A stretch of DNA of 64,000 nucleotides from Allomuricauda sp. M10. Lineage in GTDB: Bacteria > Bacteroidota > Bacteroidia > Flavobacteriales > Flavobacteriaceae. Both the position numbers and the translations under genes were made by a program. Each line of letters starts with the position of its first letter. Position 1 is the stretch's first letter. The notes below the pieces were generated by a model, which searched no databases, was not told the origin of the DNA, and saw only the letters and a program-made list of their open reading frames with translations. Location: assembly GCF_020782875.1 (NCBI RefSeq), contig NZ_JAJGBN010000008.1, forward strand, positions 42,250 to 106,249, given 5' to 3'. This document shows positions 44,394 to 53,359 of the stretch, in pieces.

Positions 44394-45731
44394 GTGGGCA
44401 ACAACGATTATAACAGTCCGTCCTTTAAAAAATTACTGGATTCCCTGCAACAGCAAAGCTGGGAGTTAGAGCTCATCATTTCGGGTTTCGCCATTTTTGG
44501 ATTGTTTACCGCATACGAGCCATTGCGGTTGGAAATGTTGAATGCCGAAAACGAGCAACACGTTTACCGTTTTGTAGCCTATTTCATCCTCCATATCGCT
44601 TCCTCCATCCTATTGTTCAACCTGCTGTTGCATGTCATATTAAGAGGCTTGTGGATCGGGGCATTGGGCCTTCGGTATGTATCGGGAGACATTGAGTTTG
44701 ACGAACTCAACTATGCCCAACGGTTTACCAATTATCTGAAGAAAAAGATCATTTCCTTTGATCGTTATATTGCCAATCTGGAGAATTATTGCAGCATTCT
44801 CTTTGCTGTTTCTTTTCTGTTGATTTTCTACGTTTTGGCCATGACCACCATAATCATTTCCATAGTGCTGGTGGCCAGTTTTGTCATTGAAGGGGATTGG
44901 TTGCCCAGTAAATTGGGCAAAATATTAGGGGCCGGAATGATGATTTTCATCGTTACGGGAATGTTCCTGACCTTTGTTGATTTTTTGACCCAAGGCCTTC
45001 TCAAAAAGAACAAATGGGTGGCCAAATTTTACTTTCCGATTTATTGGGTGTTCAGTTTTTTGACCCTTTCTTTTCTCTATAGACCTTTGGTCTATAACTT
45101 TTTGGACAACAAGTTTGGAAAACGGTTGATCTTGTTGCTTGCTCCCATTTACATCATCATCTTGATCATCACTAGTTTGGAATACAGGCATTCCAATTAT
45201 TTGGAAAAGGACCTGAATTCTTCCAGTGTTTTTGCGAACAAAAAGAATTATTTGGATATGTTGGTGGAGGATGGGGATTTTCCCGGTGATGTGGTCATCC
45301 CTTCCAAAGTGATCACCACTTCTTATTTAAATGTCTTCATCCCTTTTTCGGAACACATGGAAGAGCGAATTTTCATTTACAATGATTCGTTAAAACCCAA
45401 AAAAGACCGTCGCGGGCTTACATCTGGCATCAAGATAAATACGAATTGGAGTGATGAAATCACAAGTCTAAGTCAGAAAGACAGTATTCGAAGGGTATAC
45501 CTCAACACTTTTAACGACATCTATTCTTTCCAAATCGATACCTTGAAAATTGATGAGGATTTTATTTTGACAACAGGCATGAACAACCTTCTAGGATTTG
45601 AGACCTTTCTTAAAATCTCTGATCTGGATGAAGGCAAACATCTCCTTCGATTAAAAAGAAAACGCAAGGAAAAGGATACTGTGGTAACCGTTACCGAAGC
45701 AGCAATCCCTTTTTGGAAATTTAAAAATTAA
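44394..45731 (+). CDS. polytopic membrane protein of unknown function
   Basis: 445 residues starting at a GTG (44394); no ATG is available in frame near the start. About six or seven hydrophobic helices lie in the first 275 residues (WELELIISGFAIFGLF, ILHIASSILLFNLLL, ILFAVSFLLIFYVLAM and others). A charged soluble C-terminal domain of about 160 residues ends with VTEAAIPFWKFKN. No family recognised. Next gene follows at 4 bp. Confidence 0.7.
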   Translation: MGNNDYNSPSFKKLLDSLQQQSWELELIISGFAIFGLFTAYEPLRLEMLNAENEQHVYRFVAYFILHIASSILLFNLLLHVILRGLWIGALGLRYVSGDIEFDELNYAQRFTNYLKKKIISFDRYIANLENYCSILFAVSFLLIFYVLAMTTIIISIVLVASFVIEGDWLPSKLGKILGAGMMIFIVTGMFLTFVDFLTQGLLKKNKWVAKFYFPIYWVFSFLTLSFLYRPLVYNFLDNKFGKRLILLLAPIYIIILIITSLEYRHSNYLEKDLNSSSVFANKKNYLDMLVEDGDFPGDVVIPSKVITTSYLNVFIPFSEHMEERIFIYNDSLKPKKDRRGLTSGIKINTNWSDEITSLSQKDSIRRVYLNTFNDIYSFQIDTLKIDEDFILTTGMNNLLGFETFLKISDLDEGKHLLRLKRKRKEKDTVVTVTEAAIPFWKFKN

Positions 45732-45735
45732 GGAT

Positions 45736-46092
45736 ATGGGGCCATGGCATTTGTACCTTATGGGCATCCTTTATATAGTAGCCGGCATTATGCATTTTGT
45801 GCGACCAAAAATGTACCAACGCATCATTCCGGACTATCTACCTAATGCCAAATTCCTAGTTATTCTAAGTGGAATTGCAGAAATTGAATTAGGAATAGGG
45901 CTTTTCATAGAAGCCGTTAGAACTTGGGCCGCCCTGGGAATCATCTGCATGTTGATTGCATTCCTTCCCGTTCATTTTTATATGTTAACCAACAAGAATG
46001 CTGCCATGGGGCTTCCTAAATGGGTGCTGATACTACGGATTCCGTTACAGTTTGGCCTTATGTATTGGGCCTACAGCTATGTTTCATTCTAA
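45736..46092 (+). CDS. DoxX-like small membrane protein
   Basis: 118 residues with four hydrophobic helices. GILYIVAGIMHFVRPKMYQRIIPDYLP near the start is typical of DoxX-like proteins; ILSGIAEIELGIGLFI is helix 2. Often called a membrane protein of the MauE/DoxX group. It is 4 bp behind the 445-aa membrane protein and likely co-transcribed. The 3' end overlaps the convergent anti-sigma-like gene by 9 bp. Confidence 0.8.
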   Translation: MGPWHLYLMGILYIVAGIMHFVRPKMYQRIIPDYLPNAKFLVILSGIAEIELGIGLFIEAVRTWAALGIICMLIAFLPVHFYMLTNKNAAMGLPKWVLILRIPLQFGLMYWAYSYVSF

Positions 46093-46500
46093 CATGGCAG
46101 TACGATCCATGTGCTTTTTGAGCCAAGGTACCTGCACAAAAAACAGAAAACCAAATAGCAGTACTGCATAGACCAATACTTTGGAAGAGGTATAGTTTTC
46201 CAACCAACCCCAAAGTGGCTTAAAATTGGGCTCCCAGGTTAGCTTGTCGAACCAACTGGTTCCATCCCCCAAACCATATTGCGAAATCACATAGACCATC
46301 AATACCGAAAAAGCTACAAATAGCCCAACCAAAACAGGTCTGGACATAATGGGTTTATACTGAAAGGCTTCTTTTTGGGATTGTGCCTCGATCTGTTGCA
46401 TTAGATTTTTGGTGAAATCTTCGGATGGGGATTCCAATGGGGCATCAGCCATAAGGCGATCCACAAATGCTTCCAATTTCTTTTCTTCGTGCTTATCCAT
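46084..46500 (-). CDS. probable anti-sigma factor, membrane-bound
   Basis: 138 residues. A cytosolic acidic N-terminal part (1-70, MDKHEEKKLEAFVDRLMADAP) is followed by two hydrophobic segments (RPVLVGLFVAFSVLMVYVI and VLVYAVLLFGFLFFVQV). It lacks the HxxxCxxC zinc motif of ZAS anti-sigma factors, so the assignment rests on position: its start overlaps the ECF sigma gene by 8 bp, the normal sigma/anti-sigma layout. Confidence 0.68.
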   Translation of the reverse strand: MDKHEEKKLEAFVDRLMADAPLESPSEDFTKNLMQQIEAQSQKEAFQYKPIMSRPVLVGLFVAFSVLMVYVISQYGLGDGTSWFDKLTWEPNFKPLWGWLENYTSSKVLVYAVLLFGFLFFVQVPWLKKHMDRTAMLE

Positions 46501-47071
46501 TGCTTTCTAGTATTTCACGTTCCAAACTGGTTTCCATGATACTGGCCAGTTTTTTTCTGGCCCTGAACAACTTTACTTTTATCGTATTGGCGGAAAGTTT
46601 CAAAATCTTTTCCATTTCCAAAAGGTTCTTTTCTTCAAAATAGAACAATGTGATGATCCCTGCATCTTCTGCCGGCAATTTGGCCAAACTATGATGGATC
46701 AACTGCCTTTTTTCTTCCTGTACCATTTTGTCAAGGGCATCGTCCATATCGGCCAACCCCATTTTTCTCACCTGATCGATCTCCACATGATCTTGGGACC
46801 TTTTGTTCTTTTTTATCCGATCTAACGCGGTGTTGTACGCAATCCTATAGATCCAGGTAGATAATTTGGAATCTCCCTTAAAGGTAACCAAAGCTTTATA
46901 AATTTTTATAAAAGCATCCTGCGAAACCTCCTCGGCCTCTTCCCTATTGCCCAACAACCTTAATGATAAGGTAAATACCAAATCTTTATATCTTTCTACC
47001 AAATCGGTGAAGGCCCTGGTATTACCACGGCGTATTTCCTCGATCAGTTCTTTTTCCTTGTTGGTCAGCAT
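46493..47071 (-). CDS. ECF-type RNA polymerase sigma factor
   Basis: 192 residues. Sigma region 2 has DLVERYKDLVFTLSLRLLGNREEAEEVSQDAFI-type sequence and KLSTWIYRIAYNTALDRIKK. Region 4 (about 125-180) has LAKLPAEDAGIITLFYFEEKNLLEMEKILKLS-type helix-turn-helix followed by TIKVKLFRARKKL. Sigma factors of this size direct transcription of an envelope or stress regulon. The start codon at 47071 lies only 9 nt after the proposed own promoter. Confidence 0.93.
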   Translation of the reverse strand: MLTNKEKELIEEIRRGNTRAFTDLVERYKDLVFTLSLRLLGNREEAEEVSQDAFIKIYKALVTFKGDSKLSTWIYRIAYNTALDRIKKNKRSQDHVEIDQVRKMGLADMDDALDKMVQEEKRQLIHHSLAKLPAEDAGIITLFYFEEKNLLEMEKILKLSANTIKVKLFRARKKLASIMETSLEREILESNG

Positions 47072-47080
47072 TGCACATTG

Positions 47081-47107
47081 GACGACTAGTGTACCTTTTA
47101 GGTTACA
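47081..47107 (-). promoter_or_regulatory. ECF-type promoter of the sigma gene
   Basis: On the minus strand TGTAACCT (47107-47100), 13 bp, GTCGTC (47086-47081). Same boxes and spacing as the divergent element at 47132-47158. Confidence 0.65.
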
Positions 47108-47131
47108 TGGAAAACAATTTTTATAAAATTA

Positions 47132-47158
47132 TGTAACCTGGATCAAAAAAGCGTCGTC
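47132..47158 (+). promoter_or_regulatory. ECF-type promoter of the DUF6249-like gene
   Basis: TGTAACCT (47132-47139), 13 bp, GTCGTC (47153-47158), 48 bp before the ATG at 47207. It mirrors the element in front of the sigma gene; the two -35 boxes form a 9-bp inverted repeat AGGTTACAT / ATGTAACCT, 22 bp apart. Confidence 0.65.
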
Positions 47159-47206
47159 ATAGGCTATGAACAAAAAAAATATAAATAATCATAAAAACGA
47201 ATCATC

Positions 47207-47560
47207 ATGGGATCTGAAGTAATCATTTTACCAGTAATTTTTGGGGTCATCTTTGCCATAGCATACCTCTATTTTTCAACACGTAACAAAGAAAGGTTGG
47301 CCTTGATCGAAAAAGGTGCCGATGCAAGCATCTTTGTAAAGGGACGCCGGGAAGGAGCTGCTCCTTTTTGGAAAATTGTAATCCTGAACATTGCGCTTTT
47401 ACTAATCGGCGTGGGGATTGCCATTTTTGTGGGCTCCATTATGGTCTACAATCTTGGTATGGAAGAAGAAGTGGCCTACCCAGGGACCATCTTTACCTTG
47501 GCTGGTGTAGGACTGTTGGTCGGTTTTGCAATGACCAAACGCCTTGAAAAGGAAAATTAA
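47207..47560 (+). CDS. DUF6249-like membrane protein
   Basis: 117 residues, three hydrophobic helices (about 6-22, 52-72, 85-105) and a cytosolic RNKERLALIEKGADASIF segment after the first, which is the DUF6249 pattern. It is divergent from the ECF sigma gene and has an identical promoter-like element, so it is probably a sigma target and perhaps part of the signalling unit. Function unknown. Confidence 0.8.
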   Translation: MGSEVIILPVIFGVIFAIAYLYFSTRNKERLALIEKGADASIFVKGRREGAAPFWKIVILNIALLLIGVGIAIFVGSIMVYNLGMEEEVAYPGTIFTLAGVGLLVGFAMTKRLEKEN

Positions 47561-47583
47561 AAAATGATAGAACTGTTATAAAG

Positions 47584-47610
47584 ACCACCTCACATCGCGG
47601 TGGTTTTTTT
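47584..47610 (+). terminator. intrinsic terminator of the DUF6249-like gene
   Basis: Six-bp stem ACCACC / GGTGGT (47584-47589, 47599-47604), 9-nt loop, then TTTTTT. Confidence 0.6.
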
Positions 47611-47622
47611 TATCTTGGTGGT

Positions 47623-48255
47623 ATGAAAGTCATCTCTACCAACTTAGGCCCTTCCACAGCAATTATGTGGAACAATGAAAAGACCACTACCGGTATTTTC
47701 AAATATCCAGTTACGGGACCCATTTATTTGGATACAGAATCCGTTCGTAATGACACCATTGCCAACAGGAAGGTTCACGGTGGGGAGTTCAAGGCATGCT
47801 ACCTCTTTTCATCAGATCATTATCCCTATTGGCAACAAAAGTATCCGAATTTGCAGTGGGATTGGGGCATGTTCGGGGAAAACGTGACTGTGGAAGGTCT
47901 TGATGAATCCAAATTGAAAGTCGGCAGCATTTACAAATTGGGATCTGCGCTGGTGCAGGTCACACAGCCAAGGGAACCCTGTTTTAAATTGGGCATCCGG
48001 TTCGGCAACCAGAAAATTCTTAAAGAATTTATTGATCATGGATTTCCTGGCACCTATGTACGTGTTTTGGAGAAAGGCGAAGTCAATGTGGGAGACCATA
48101 TGGAACTGGTAAAGGAATCCACCAACCCGTTGACCATACAACAGTTTTACCACTTATTGTTCAACAAGGAAAAAGACAAAGAATTGTTGCAATGGGCCAT
48201 CAACAATGAGGCGTTACCACCCGGTAAAAGGGAAGGTCTAAAAAAATGGGCATAA
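47623..48255 (+). CDS. MOSC-domain protein (YiiM-like)
   Basis: 210 residues. MOSC domain throughout: VHGGEFKACYLFSSDHY, GMFGENVTVEGLDES and QPREPCFKLGIRFG, with the conserved Cys of the family. MOSC domains bind molybdenum cofactor or sulfur carriers. This YiiM type detoxifies N-hydroxylated bases in related bacteria. A single gene after the terminator of the DUF6249-like gene. Confidence 0.92.
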   Translation: MKVISTNLGPSTAIMWNNEKTTTGIFKYPVTGPIYLDTESVRNDTIANRKVHGGEFKACYLFSSDHYPYWQQKYPNLQWDWGMFGENVTVEGLDESKLKVGSIYKLGSALVQVTQPREPCFKLGIRFGNQKILKEFIDHGFPGTYVRVLEKGEVNVGDHMELVKESTNPLTIQQFYHLLFNKEKDKELLQWAINNEALPPGKREGLKKWA

Positions 48256-48277
48256 AAAAGGGGGCCTCCCGGCCCCC
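48254..48277 (-). terminator. intrinsic terminator of the 48305-48685 gene
   Basis: Seven-bp GC stem GGGGGCC / GGCCCCC (48260-48266, 48271-48277), loop TCCC; on the minus strand followed by TTTTTT. Confidence 0.8.
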
Positions 48278-48304
48278 AATGCACATAAAAATTAACTAAA
48301 CAAA

Positions 48305-48685
48305 CTATCTTACTTCCATAGTTTCTTTGTAGGTTCCAAATTTGTCCACTACAACTACGGTATATTTATCTTGGTATGCTTTTTCAAAGTTGAAAGCTTT
48401 TTCAACTACGATATCCCCTTCGATAGCCTCATCGAAAACAAGTCTGTTTTGGGAATCATAAACTTTTAGAAGAACTTTACCTTGAGAGATGTTCAAAAGG
48501 TTCATCATGATTTTTTGACCTTTCTTTACAAATACTGGATCAAGGTTTACTTTCACCAAGTTCTTTTCAACTTCGTATTTGGCAGCTGTTTTTTTACCAA
48601 AATCAACTGCAGTTCCGTTAGCCAACCCAATTGCACTTACTAGAAGGGCTGCTGCTACTGTTAGGTTTTTTACTACTGATTTCAT
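48305..48685 (-). CDS. secreted beta-sandwich protein of unknown function (DUF3244-like)
   Basis: 126 residues with a Sec signal (about 1-24, VSAIGLANG). The mature part is beta-rich and basic, with LKVYDSQNRLVFDEAIEG and KYTVVVVDKFGTYKETMEV, similar to DUF3244/Ig-like sandwich proteins. No enzyme motif. It is the only gene of its unit, with a strong terminator. Confidence 0.75.
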   Translation of the reverse strand: MKSVVKNLTVAAALLVSAIGLANGTAVDFGKKTAAKYEVEKNLVKVNLDPVFVKKGQKIMMNLLNISQGKVLLKVYDSQNRLVFDEAIEGDIVVEKAFNFEKAYQDKYTVVVVDKFGTYKETMEVR

Positions 48686-48829
48686 AACATTTCGCTTTTT
48701 TAAGATTACAAGACAAATGTATGGCGCAATTCAGGATAGGAATACCACCATCTTTTCCAGTTTATGTGCAATTTTACCATAGTAGACATGTTAATTGGAT
48801 GTTAATGTTAATTTAACACACATTTGTGG

Positions 48830-48837
48830 TAATTTTG
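48830..48837 (+). promoter_or_regulatory. -7 box of the AraC-family gene
   Basis: TAATTTTG is an exact TAnnTTTG. Transcription would begin near 48845, which excludes the GTG at 48845 and supports the ATG at 48899 as start. Confidence 0.5.
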
Positions 48838-48898
48838 CAGATAAGTGCATAAAGGACACCGTCCTAACTTTACAATACCAAATAAAAAATTGGAACTT

Positions 48899-49768
48899 AT
48901 GATTCAAAAACCTGCATTTGAAGCCATAGCCCCAAGTTTTGGTCACTCGTTTACCTTTCAAAAGTTCAACGAGAACAATGAGAACAAGAACAATGGCTGG
49001 CATTACCATCCGGAACTGGAACTGGTATATGTGAATGGGGGCTCGGGGAAAAGACAGATAGGCAGTCATGTATCCTATTATAGGAACGGGGATTTGATCC
49101 TAATCGGATCCAACCTTCCCCACTGTGGATTTACGGATAAGCTCACTGGGAACAAAAGTGAGACCCTTATACAGATGAAAGCGGATTTCTTGGGAAGTGA
49201 TTTTTTCAATATCCCGGAAATGAAGAACATCCAGAAACTATTTGAGGTTGCCAAAGGCGGGATCGCCTTTTATGGAAGAACAAAATTGAAGGTGGGTGAG
49301 AAAATGGAAATCCTGGAATACCAGACCGATTTTCAAAGATTACTTTCCATCCTTAATATATTGAACCAATTGGCCACCTCGGATGAGATGAACGTGCTGA
49401 ACGCCGAAGGTTTCTCGTTGGAGACCGAAGTGAAGGACAACGACAGGATCAATATTGTGTTCAACCACGTTAAAGCCAACTTCAAGGAAGATATCAGTCT
49501 TGAGGAAATATCGGATATGGTAAGCATGACGGTACCTTCATTCTGTAGGTACTTTAAAAAGATCACCAACAAAACCTTTACGCAGTTCGTAAATGAATAT
49601 CGGTTGGTGCATGCCTCCAAACTATTGGCCGAACAGCCCATCAGCATCACCCAGGTGTGTTATGACAGTGGCTTCAACAATTTCTCGCATTTCAACAAAT
49701 CGTTCAAGGCATTTACAGGGCAAAACCCTTCGGAATACCGAAATCAGTTGAAAACGGTGCTGCAATAA
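48899..49768 (+). CDS. AraC-family transcriptional regulator with cupin sensor
   Basis: 289 residues from the ATG at 48899 (MIQKPAFEAIAPSFG). N-terminal cupin-type ligand domain with HYHPELELVYVNGG and IGSNLPHCGF. C-terminal pair of helix-turn-helix motifs (about 190-285) with SLEEISDMVSMTVPSFCRYFKK and ITQVCYDSGFNNFSHFNKSFKAFTG. Usual sugar- or stress-responsive AraC layout; ligand and targets not deducible, as no carbohydrate genes are adjacent. Confidence 0.92.
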   Translation: MIQKPAFEAIAPSFGHSFTFQKFNENNENKNNGWHYHPELELVYVNGGSGKRQIGSHVSYYRNGDLILIGSNLPHCGFTDKLTGNKSETLIQMKADFLGSDFFNIPEMKNIQKLFEVAKGGIAFYGRTKLKVGEKMEILEYQTDFQRLLSILNILNQLATSDEMNVLNAEGFSLETEVKDNDRINIVFNHVKANFKEDISLEEISDMVSMTVPSFCRYFKKITNKTFTQFVNEYRLVHASKLLAEQPISITQVCYDSGFNNFSHFNKSFKAFTGQNPSEYRNQLKTVLQ

Positions 49769-49774
49769 AAAAGC

Positions 49775-50545
49775 TTACTCGAACAGGTCGTTCAAGACCT
49801 TTGCCAATCTAAGACCTCCTTTTTGAAGTTGTTCGAACAGGAGATCATTATAATTATAGGCATACTGATACCCTAGCTTTTCGCCTACCTTAACGGAGTC
49901 GTACAGTTCGCCACAAATCTGATGGGATTCATCAACCCAATCGTAAATAGTGCCTTCCTGCATTTTTTTCACCTCTTTCTTTGAGACCTTGTCCAATTCA
50001 TGGGCCAATTCGGTATAGGTCATCCCATAGGATTCGATAAGGTTTTGGTCCCAAACCCGATGCAAGTTGCTGCCTTGGCCAAACCATTGCACTTGTATGT
50101 CGTTACCGCCTTTATCCTCTTCCCTGCTGGCATGCATCGGTTGGTGAAGGTCCCCAATCAAATGGACCAACATTTTTAAATGGAAAATGCGGTCCTCCCG
50201 AGAGTTGTTTTTATTCTTTATGATGGCCTTGCACTCCTCAATAGCAGTAATGATATCGCCATCCTTACTTTTTTCAGAATCTTTGTAACTTATCCCTAAC
50301 GGATAGTTTACATAATGCCAAGGAGAATATTTGTTATAGGCCCGGTCCGCCTTAATATCGTCACCATAGGTAGAAACGAATGCCAAACTATGTCCTTCCA
50401 ACAAATCGTTCAAGGCCCTTTTGGTCTTTCCTTTCAAATGGTTTTGGGCAATTTGTCCGGTAACCCTGTGCCCGGTTTTGCTCCAAATAGTGTTTCCGAA
50501 CATGAACATGGGCAGCAATAGGAGCAATAAGACGGTTTTTTTCAT
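49775..50545 (-). CDS. S1/P1-type nuclease
   Basis: 256 residues from the ATG at 50545 (MKKTVLLLLLLP). Signal peptide ends at FGNTIW, so the mature N-terminal Trp that binds zinc is in place, followed by KTGHRVTGQIAQNHL. Further zinc ligands are in HYVNYP, LVHLIGDLHQPMHA (H, D, H) and NLHRVWDQNL. These zinc nucleases cleave single-stranded DNA and RNA or act as 3'-nucleotidases outside the cytoplasm. It is a monocistronic gene. Confidence 0.93.
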   Translation of the reverse strand: MKKTVLLLLLLPMFMFGNTIWSKTGHRVTGQIAQNHLKGKTKRALNDLLEGHSLAFVSTYGDDIKADRAYNKYSPWHYVNYPLGISYKDSEKSKDGDIITAIEECKAIIKNKNNSREDRIFHLKMLVHLIGDLHQPMHASREEDKGGNDIQVQWFGQGSNLHRVWDQNLIESYGMTYTELAHELDKVSKKEVKKMQEGTIYDWVDESHQICGELYDSVKVGEKLGYQYAYNYNDLLFEQLQKGGLRLAKVLNDLFE

Positions 50546-50695
50546 TTTGGTTGAATATTGACGAATTAAGGTTGACACTTTGGAACATGCAAAGTTCAAT
50601 TTTCTGAATCTTTTCGCAATGTACAATGCATCATCAATTTTTTGGGAATATTTTAACTATACCCTTACATTTGGAAAACCAACTAAACTAAACAA

Positions 50696-52894
50696 ATGCC
50701 AAAGCTACTAATCATAATAGCTATTTTCCTTTTCCCATTTGCCCTAGTATCACAAACACCCGACAACAGCTTTACCGTTAGGCATATTGACGAATTCATC
50801 GAAGTTGACGGAATTTTGGATGAACCTGTATGGAACCTCGCAGAGAGTGCCGAAGATTTCCATCAGTACTTTCCTTCTGATACTACTTTGGCGGTACAAC
50901 AAACCGATATAAAGATGTTGTACAACAATACTACATTGTACATAGGCATTAAGTTAATGACCCAAGGAAACGATTATGTTGTACCTTCCCTACAACGGGA
51001 TTATCGCGCAGGAGGAAACGATAATATCAGCCTGCTTTTTGACACTTTCAACGATGGTACCAATGCTTTTCTGTTCGGGATGAATCCCTATGGTGTACGG
51101 AGGGAGGCATTGATTTCTAACGGAGGTGCAGGGCCAAGTAATTTTACCACTTCATGGGACGTAAAATGGAAGGGAGAGACCAAATTGTACGATGGCTACT
51201 ATATCTGTGAGATTGCCATTCCCTTGACCTCCTTTAAGTTTAAACAAGGGGAGACCAAGTGGCGGTTCAACAGTTACCGGTTCGATATGCAGACCAACGA
51301 GACCAGTACCTGGACAAAAATTCCGCAGAACCAGTTGATCTATAGTCTGGCCTTTATGGGGGATATGGTCTTTGAAAAACCACTGGGTAAATCCAGGACC
51401 CCCATGGCGCTCATTCCTTATGTAAACGGTATTGTGGGCAAGGATTATGAATATGATGAACAGTTGAACAAACTCGACTTTGGAGGCGATGCAAAAGTAT
51501 CCATAGGCAACGGGATGAACCTAGATATTACCATAAACCCCGATTTCTCGAACGTTGAGGTGGACAATTTGGTCACCAACCTTACCCGATTTGAGGTTTC
51601 ACTGCCCGAAAAGAGACAATTTTTTATTGACAACAGTGATCTTTTTGGCTCCTTCGGAAGTGAGGAGGATTCCAATCCTTTTTTTTCAAGAAGGATAGGC
51701 ATTGCCCAAAATCTGGAGGATGAAACCATTGAGAATGGAATATTGGGTGGTATAAGGTTAAGTGGAAAACTTACGGAAGATTGGCGTTTGGGCCTTTTGA
51801 ACATCCAGACAGAAAAAGATGAGGCGAACCACATCCCCAGTAACAACAACACCGTTTTTGCGCTACAGAAAAAAATGTTCTCCCGATCCAACCTTAGTTT
51901 CATTTTTGTAAATCGCCAAACTTTTGATGACTACGATTTTCTAGAAGAAGTGGACCGATATAATAGGGTATTGGGCATTGATTATAACTTGGCTTCTGCC
52001 AACAATACTTGGACAGGTAAATTTTACTATCACAAATCCTTTGCACATGAAATGGGCAACAGGGATGCATCAGGTGGGGTTAATCTCCAATACAACAGTC
52101 GATACCTGAACTTTGGGCTTCGGGGAAATTTTGTGGGCAATGATTTTAGATCGGATTTGGGCTATATTCCAAGGGAGGATATCGTGGTGGCAAAGCCCTA
52201 TGTTGAAATCAACTTTTGGCCTAGAAAGGGGAATCTGAACACCCATGGCTTCTTATTTAGACCTTCCATGATTTGGCGCCCCACATTGGATTATAAGAAT
52301 ACCGATTACTTTTTTTACACCGGGTGGCAAGCCAAGTTCAAGAGCCAAGAGGAGCTTGCCGTTCGACTCTTTAACAGATATACCTATTTGACCGATGGGT
52401 TTGATCCTACTGGTAGTGAAGACGGGGTGGAACTACCCGCTGATATTGGATACCGCTATACCAGCTACGAGATCGAATTCCAGAGTGACCGTCGCAAGGT
52501 ACTCTCCTACTCTTTGGAACCAGGCTATGGGGATTTTTTCAATGGAACTCGATTTGTTATGGAAGGTGATCTGAGTTTACGCCTTCAACCGACCGTTTTT
52601 ATTTCTTTGGGATTGAACTACAACAGTATTAAACTACCAGAACCCTATGAAAGTGAAGACCTTTGGTTGGTGAGCCCTAAAATAAATATCACTTTCAACA
52701 AATCGGTGTTTTGGTCAACCCTCATCCAATACAGCAACCAAATGGACAATCTAGGTTTCAACTCTAGACTACAATGGCGCTTTGCCCCGCTTTCAGATCT
52801 TTTTCTGGTGTACAACGACAATTATTTTGTCAATTCCTTTATGCCACGGAACCGGTCCATCAATTTAAAGTTTACGTATTGGTTGAACATTTAA
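50696..52894 (+). CDS. DUF5916 outer-membrane protein with CBM9-like N-terminal domain
   Basis: 732 residues. Signal peptide (about 1-20), then a CBM9-like sandwich (about 28-210: IEVDGILDEPVWNLAESA, YDGYYICEIAIPLTSF). A long barrel-like DUF5916 part follows, with LPEKRQFFIDNSDLFG at about 302 and an aromatic end FTYWLNI. Members are widespread in Bacteroidota; the ligand is unknown. It has its own terminator at 52924. Confidence 0.92.
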   Translation: MPKLLIIIAIFLFPFALVSQTPDNSFTVRHIDEFIEVDGILDEPVWNLAESAEDFHQYFPSDTTLAVQQTDIKMLYNNTTLYIGIKLMTQGNDYVVPSLQRDYRAGGNDNISLLFDTFNDGTNAFLFGMNPYGVRREALISNGGAGPSNFTTSWDVKWKGETKLYDGYYICEIAIPLTSFKFKQGETKWRFNSYRFDMQTNETSTWTKIPQNQLIYSLAFMGDMVFEKPLGKSRTPMALIPYVNGIVGKDYEYDEQLNKLDFGGDAKVSIGNGMNLDITINPDFSNVEVDNLVTNLTRFEVSLPEKRQFFIDNSDLFGSFGSEEDSNPFFSRRIGIAQNLEDETIENGILGGIRLSGKLTEDWRLGLLNIQTEKDEANHIPSNNNTVFALQKKMFSRSNLSFIFVNRQTFDDYDFLEEVDRYNRVLGIDYNLASANNTWTGKFYYHKSFAHEMGNRDASGGVNLQYNSRYLNFGLRGNFVGNDFRSDLGYIPREDIVVAKPYVEINFWPRKGNLNTHGFLFRPSMIWRPTLDYKNTDYFFYTGWQAKFKSQEELAVRLFNRYTYLTDGFDPTGSEDGVELPADIGYRYTSYEIEFQSDRRKVLSYSLEPGYGDFFNGTRFVMEGDLSLRLQPTVFISLGLNYNSIKLPEPYESEDLWLVSPKINITFNKSVFWSTLIQYSNQMDNLGFNSRLQWRFAPLSDLFLVYNDNYFVNSFMPRNRSINLKFTYWLNI

Positions 52895-52923
52895 TGTTAT
52901 TTGCATCTAAATCAATTCATAAA

Positions 52924-52956
52924 AAACAGCCACAAGTTTTTGTGGCTGTTTCATTT
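52924..52956 (+). terminator. intrinsic terminator of the DUF5916 gene
   Basis: Perfect 12-bp stem AAACAGCCACAA / TTGTGGCTGTTT (52924-52935, 52940-52951) with loop GTTT, followed by CATTTT. Confidence 0.85.
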
Positions 52957-53022
52957 TCAGAAGCTTATTGCTTCTTAAGTCATTGTTCTAGGTTGATAAC
53001 TATTATTTCGGTCCGCTCTAAA

Positions 53023-53202
<180 letters not shown>

Positions 53203-53359
53203 TTAGTGTTTTATAAGGATAAAATTAGGGCAGCATTTTCCGGAACCTTAGCGCAATTCATGCAATTGTTGACTCAAAACCGATTTCAACATCTTTTTCG
53301 AACAAAGGTCATTCTAATGGACTGAATGTATGTATCTTGGTGTTACAACCATTGACTGC

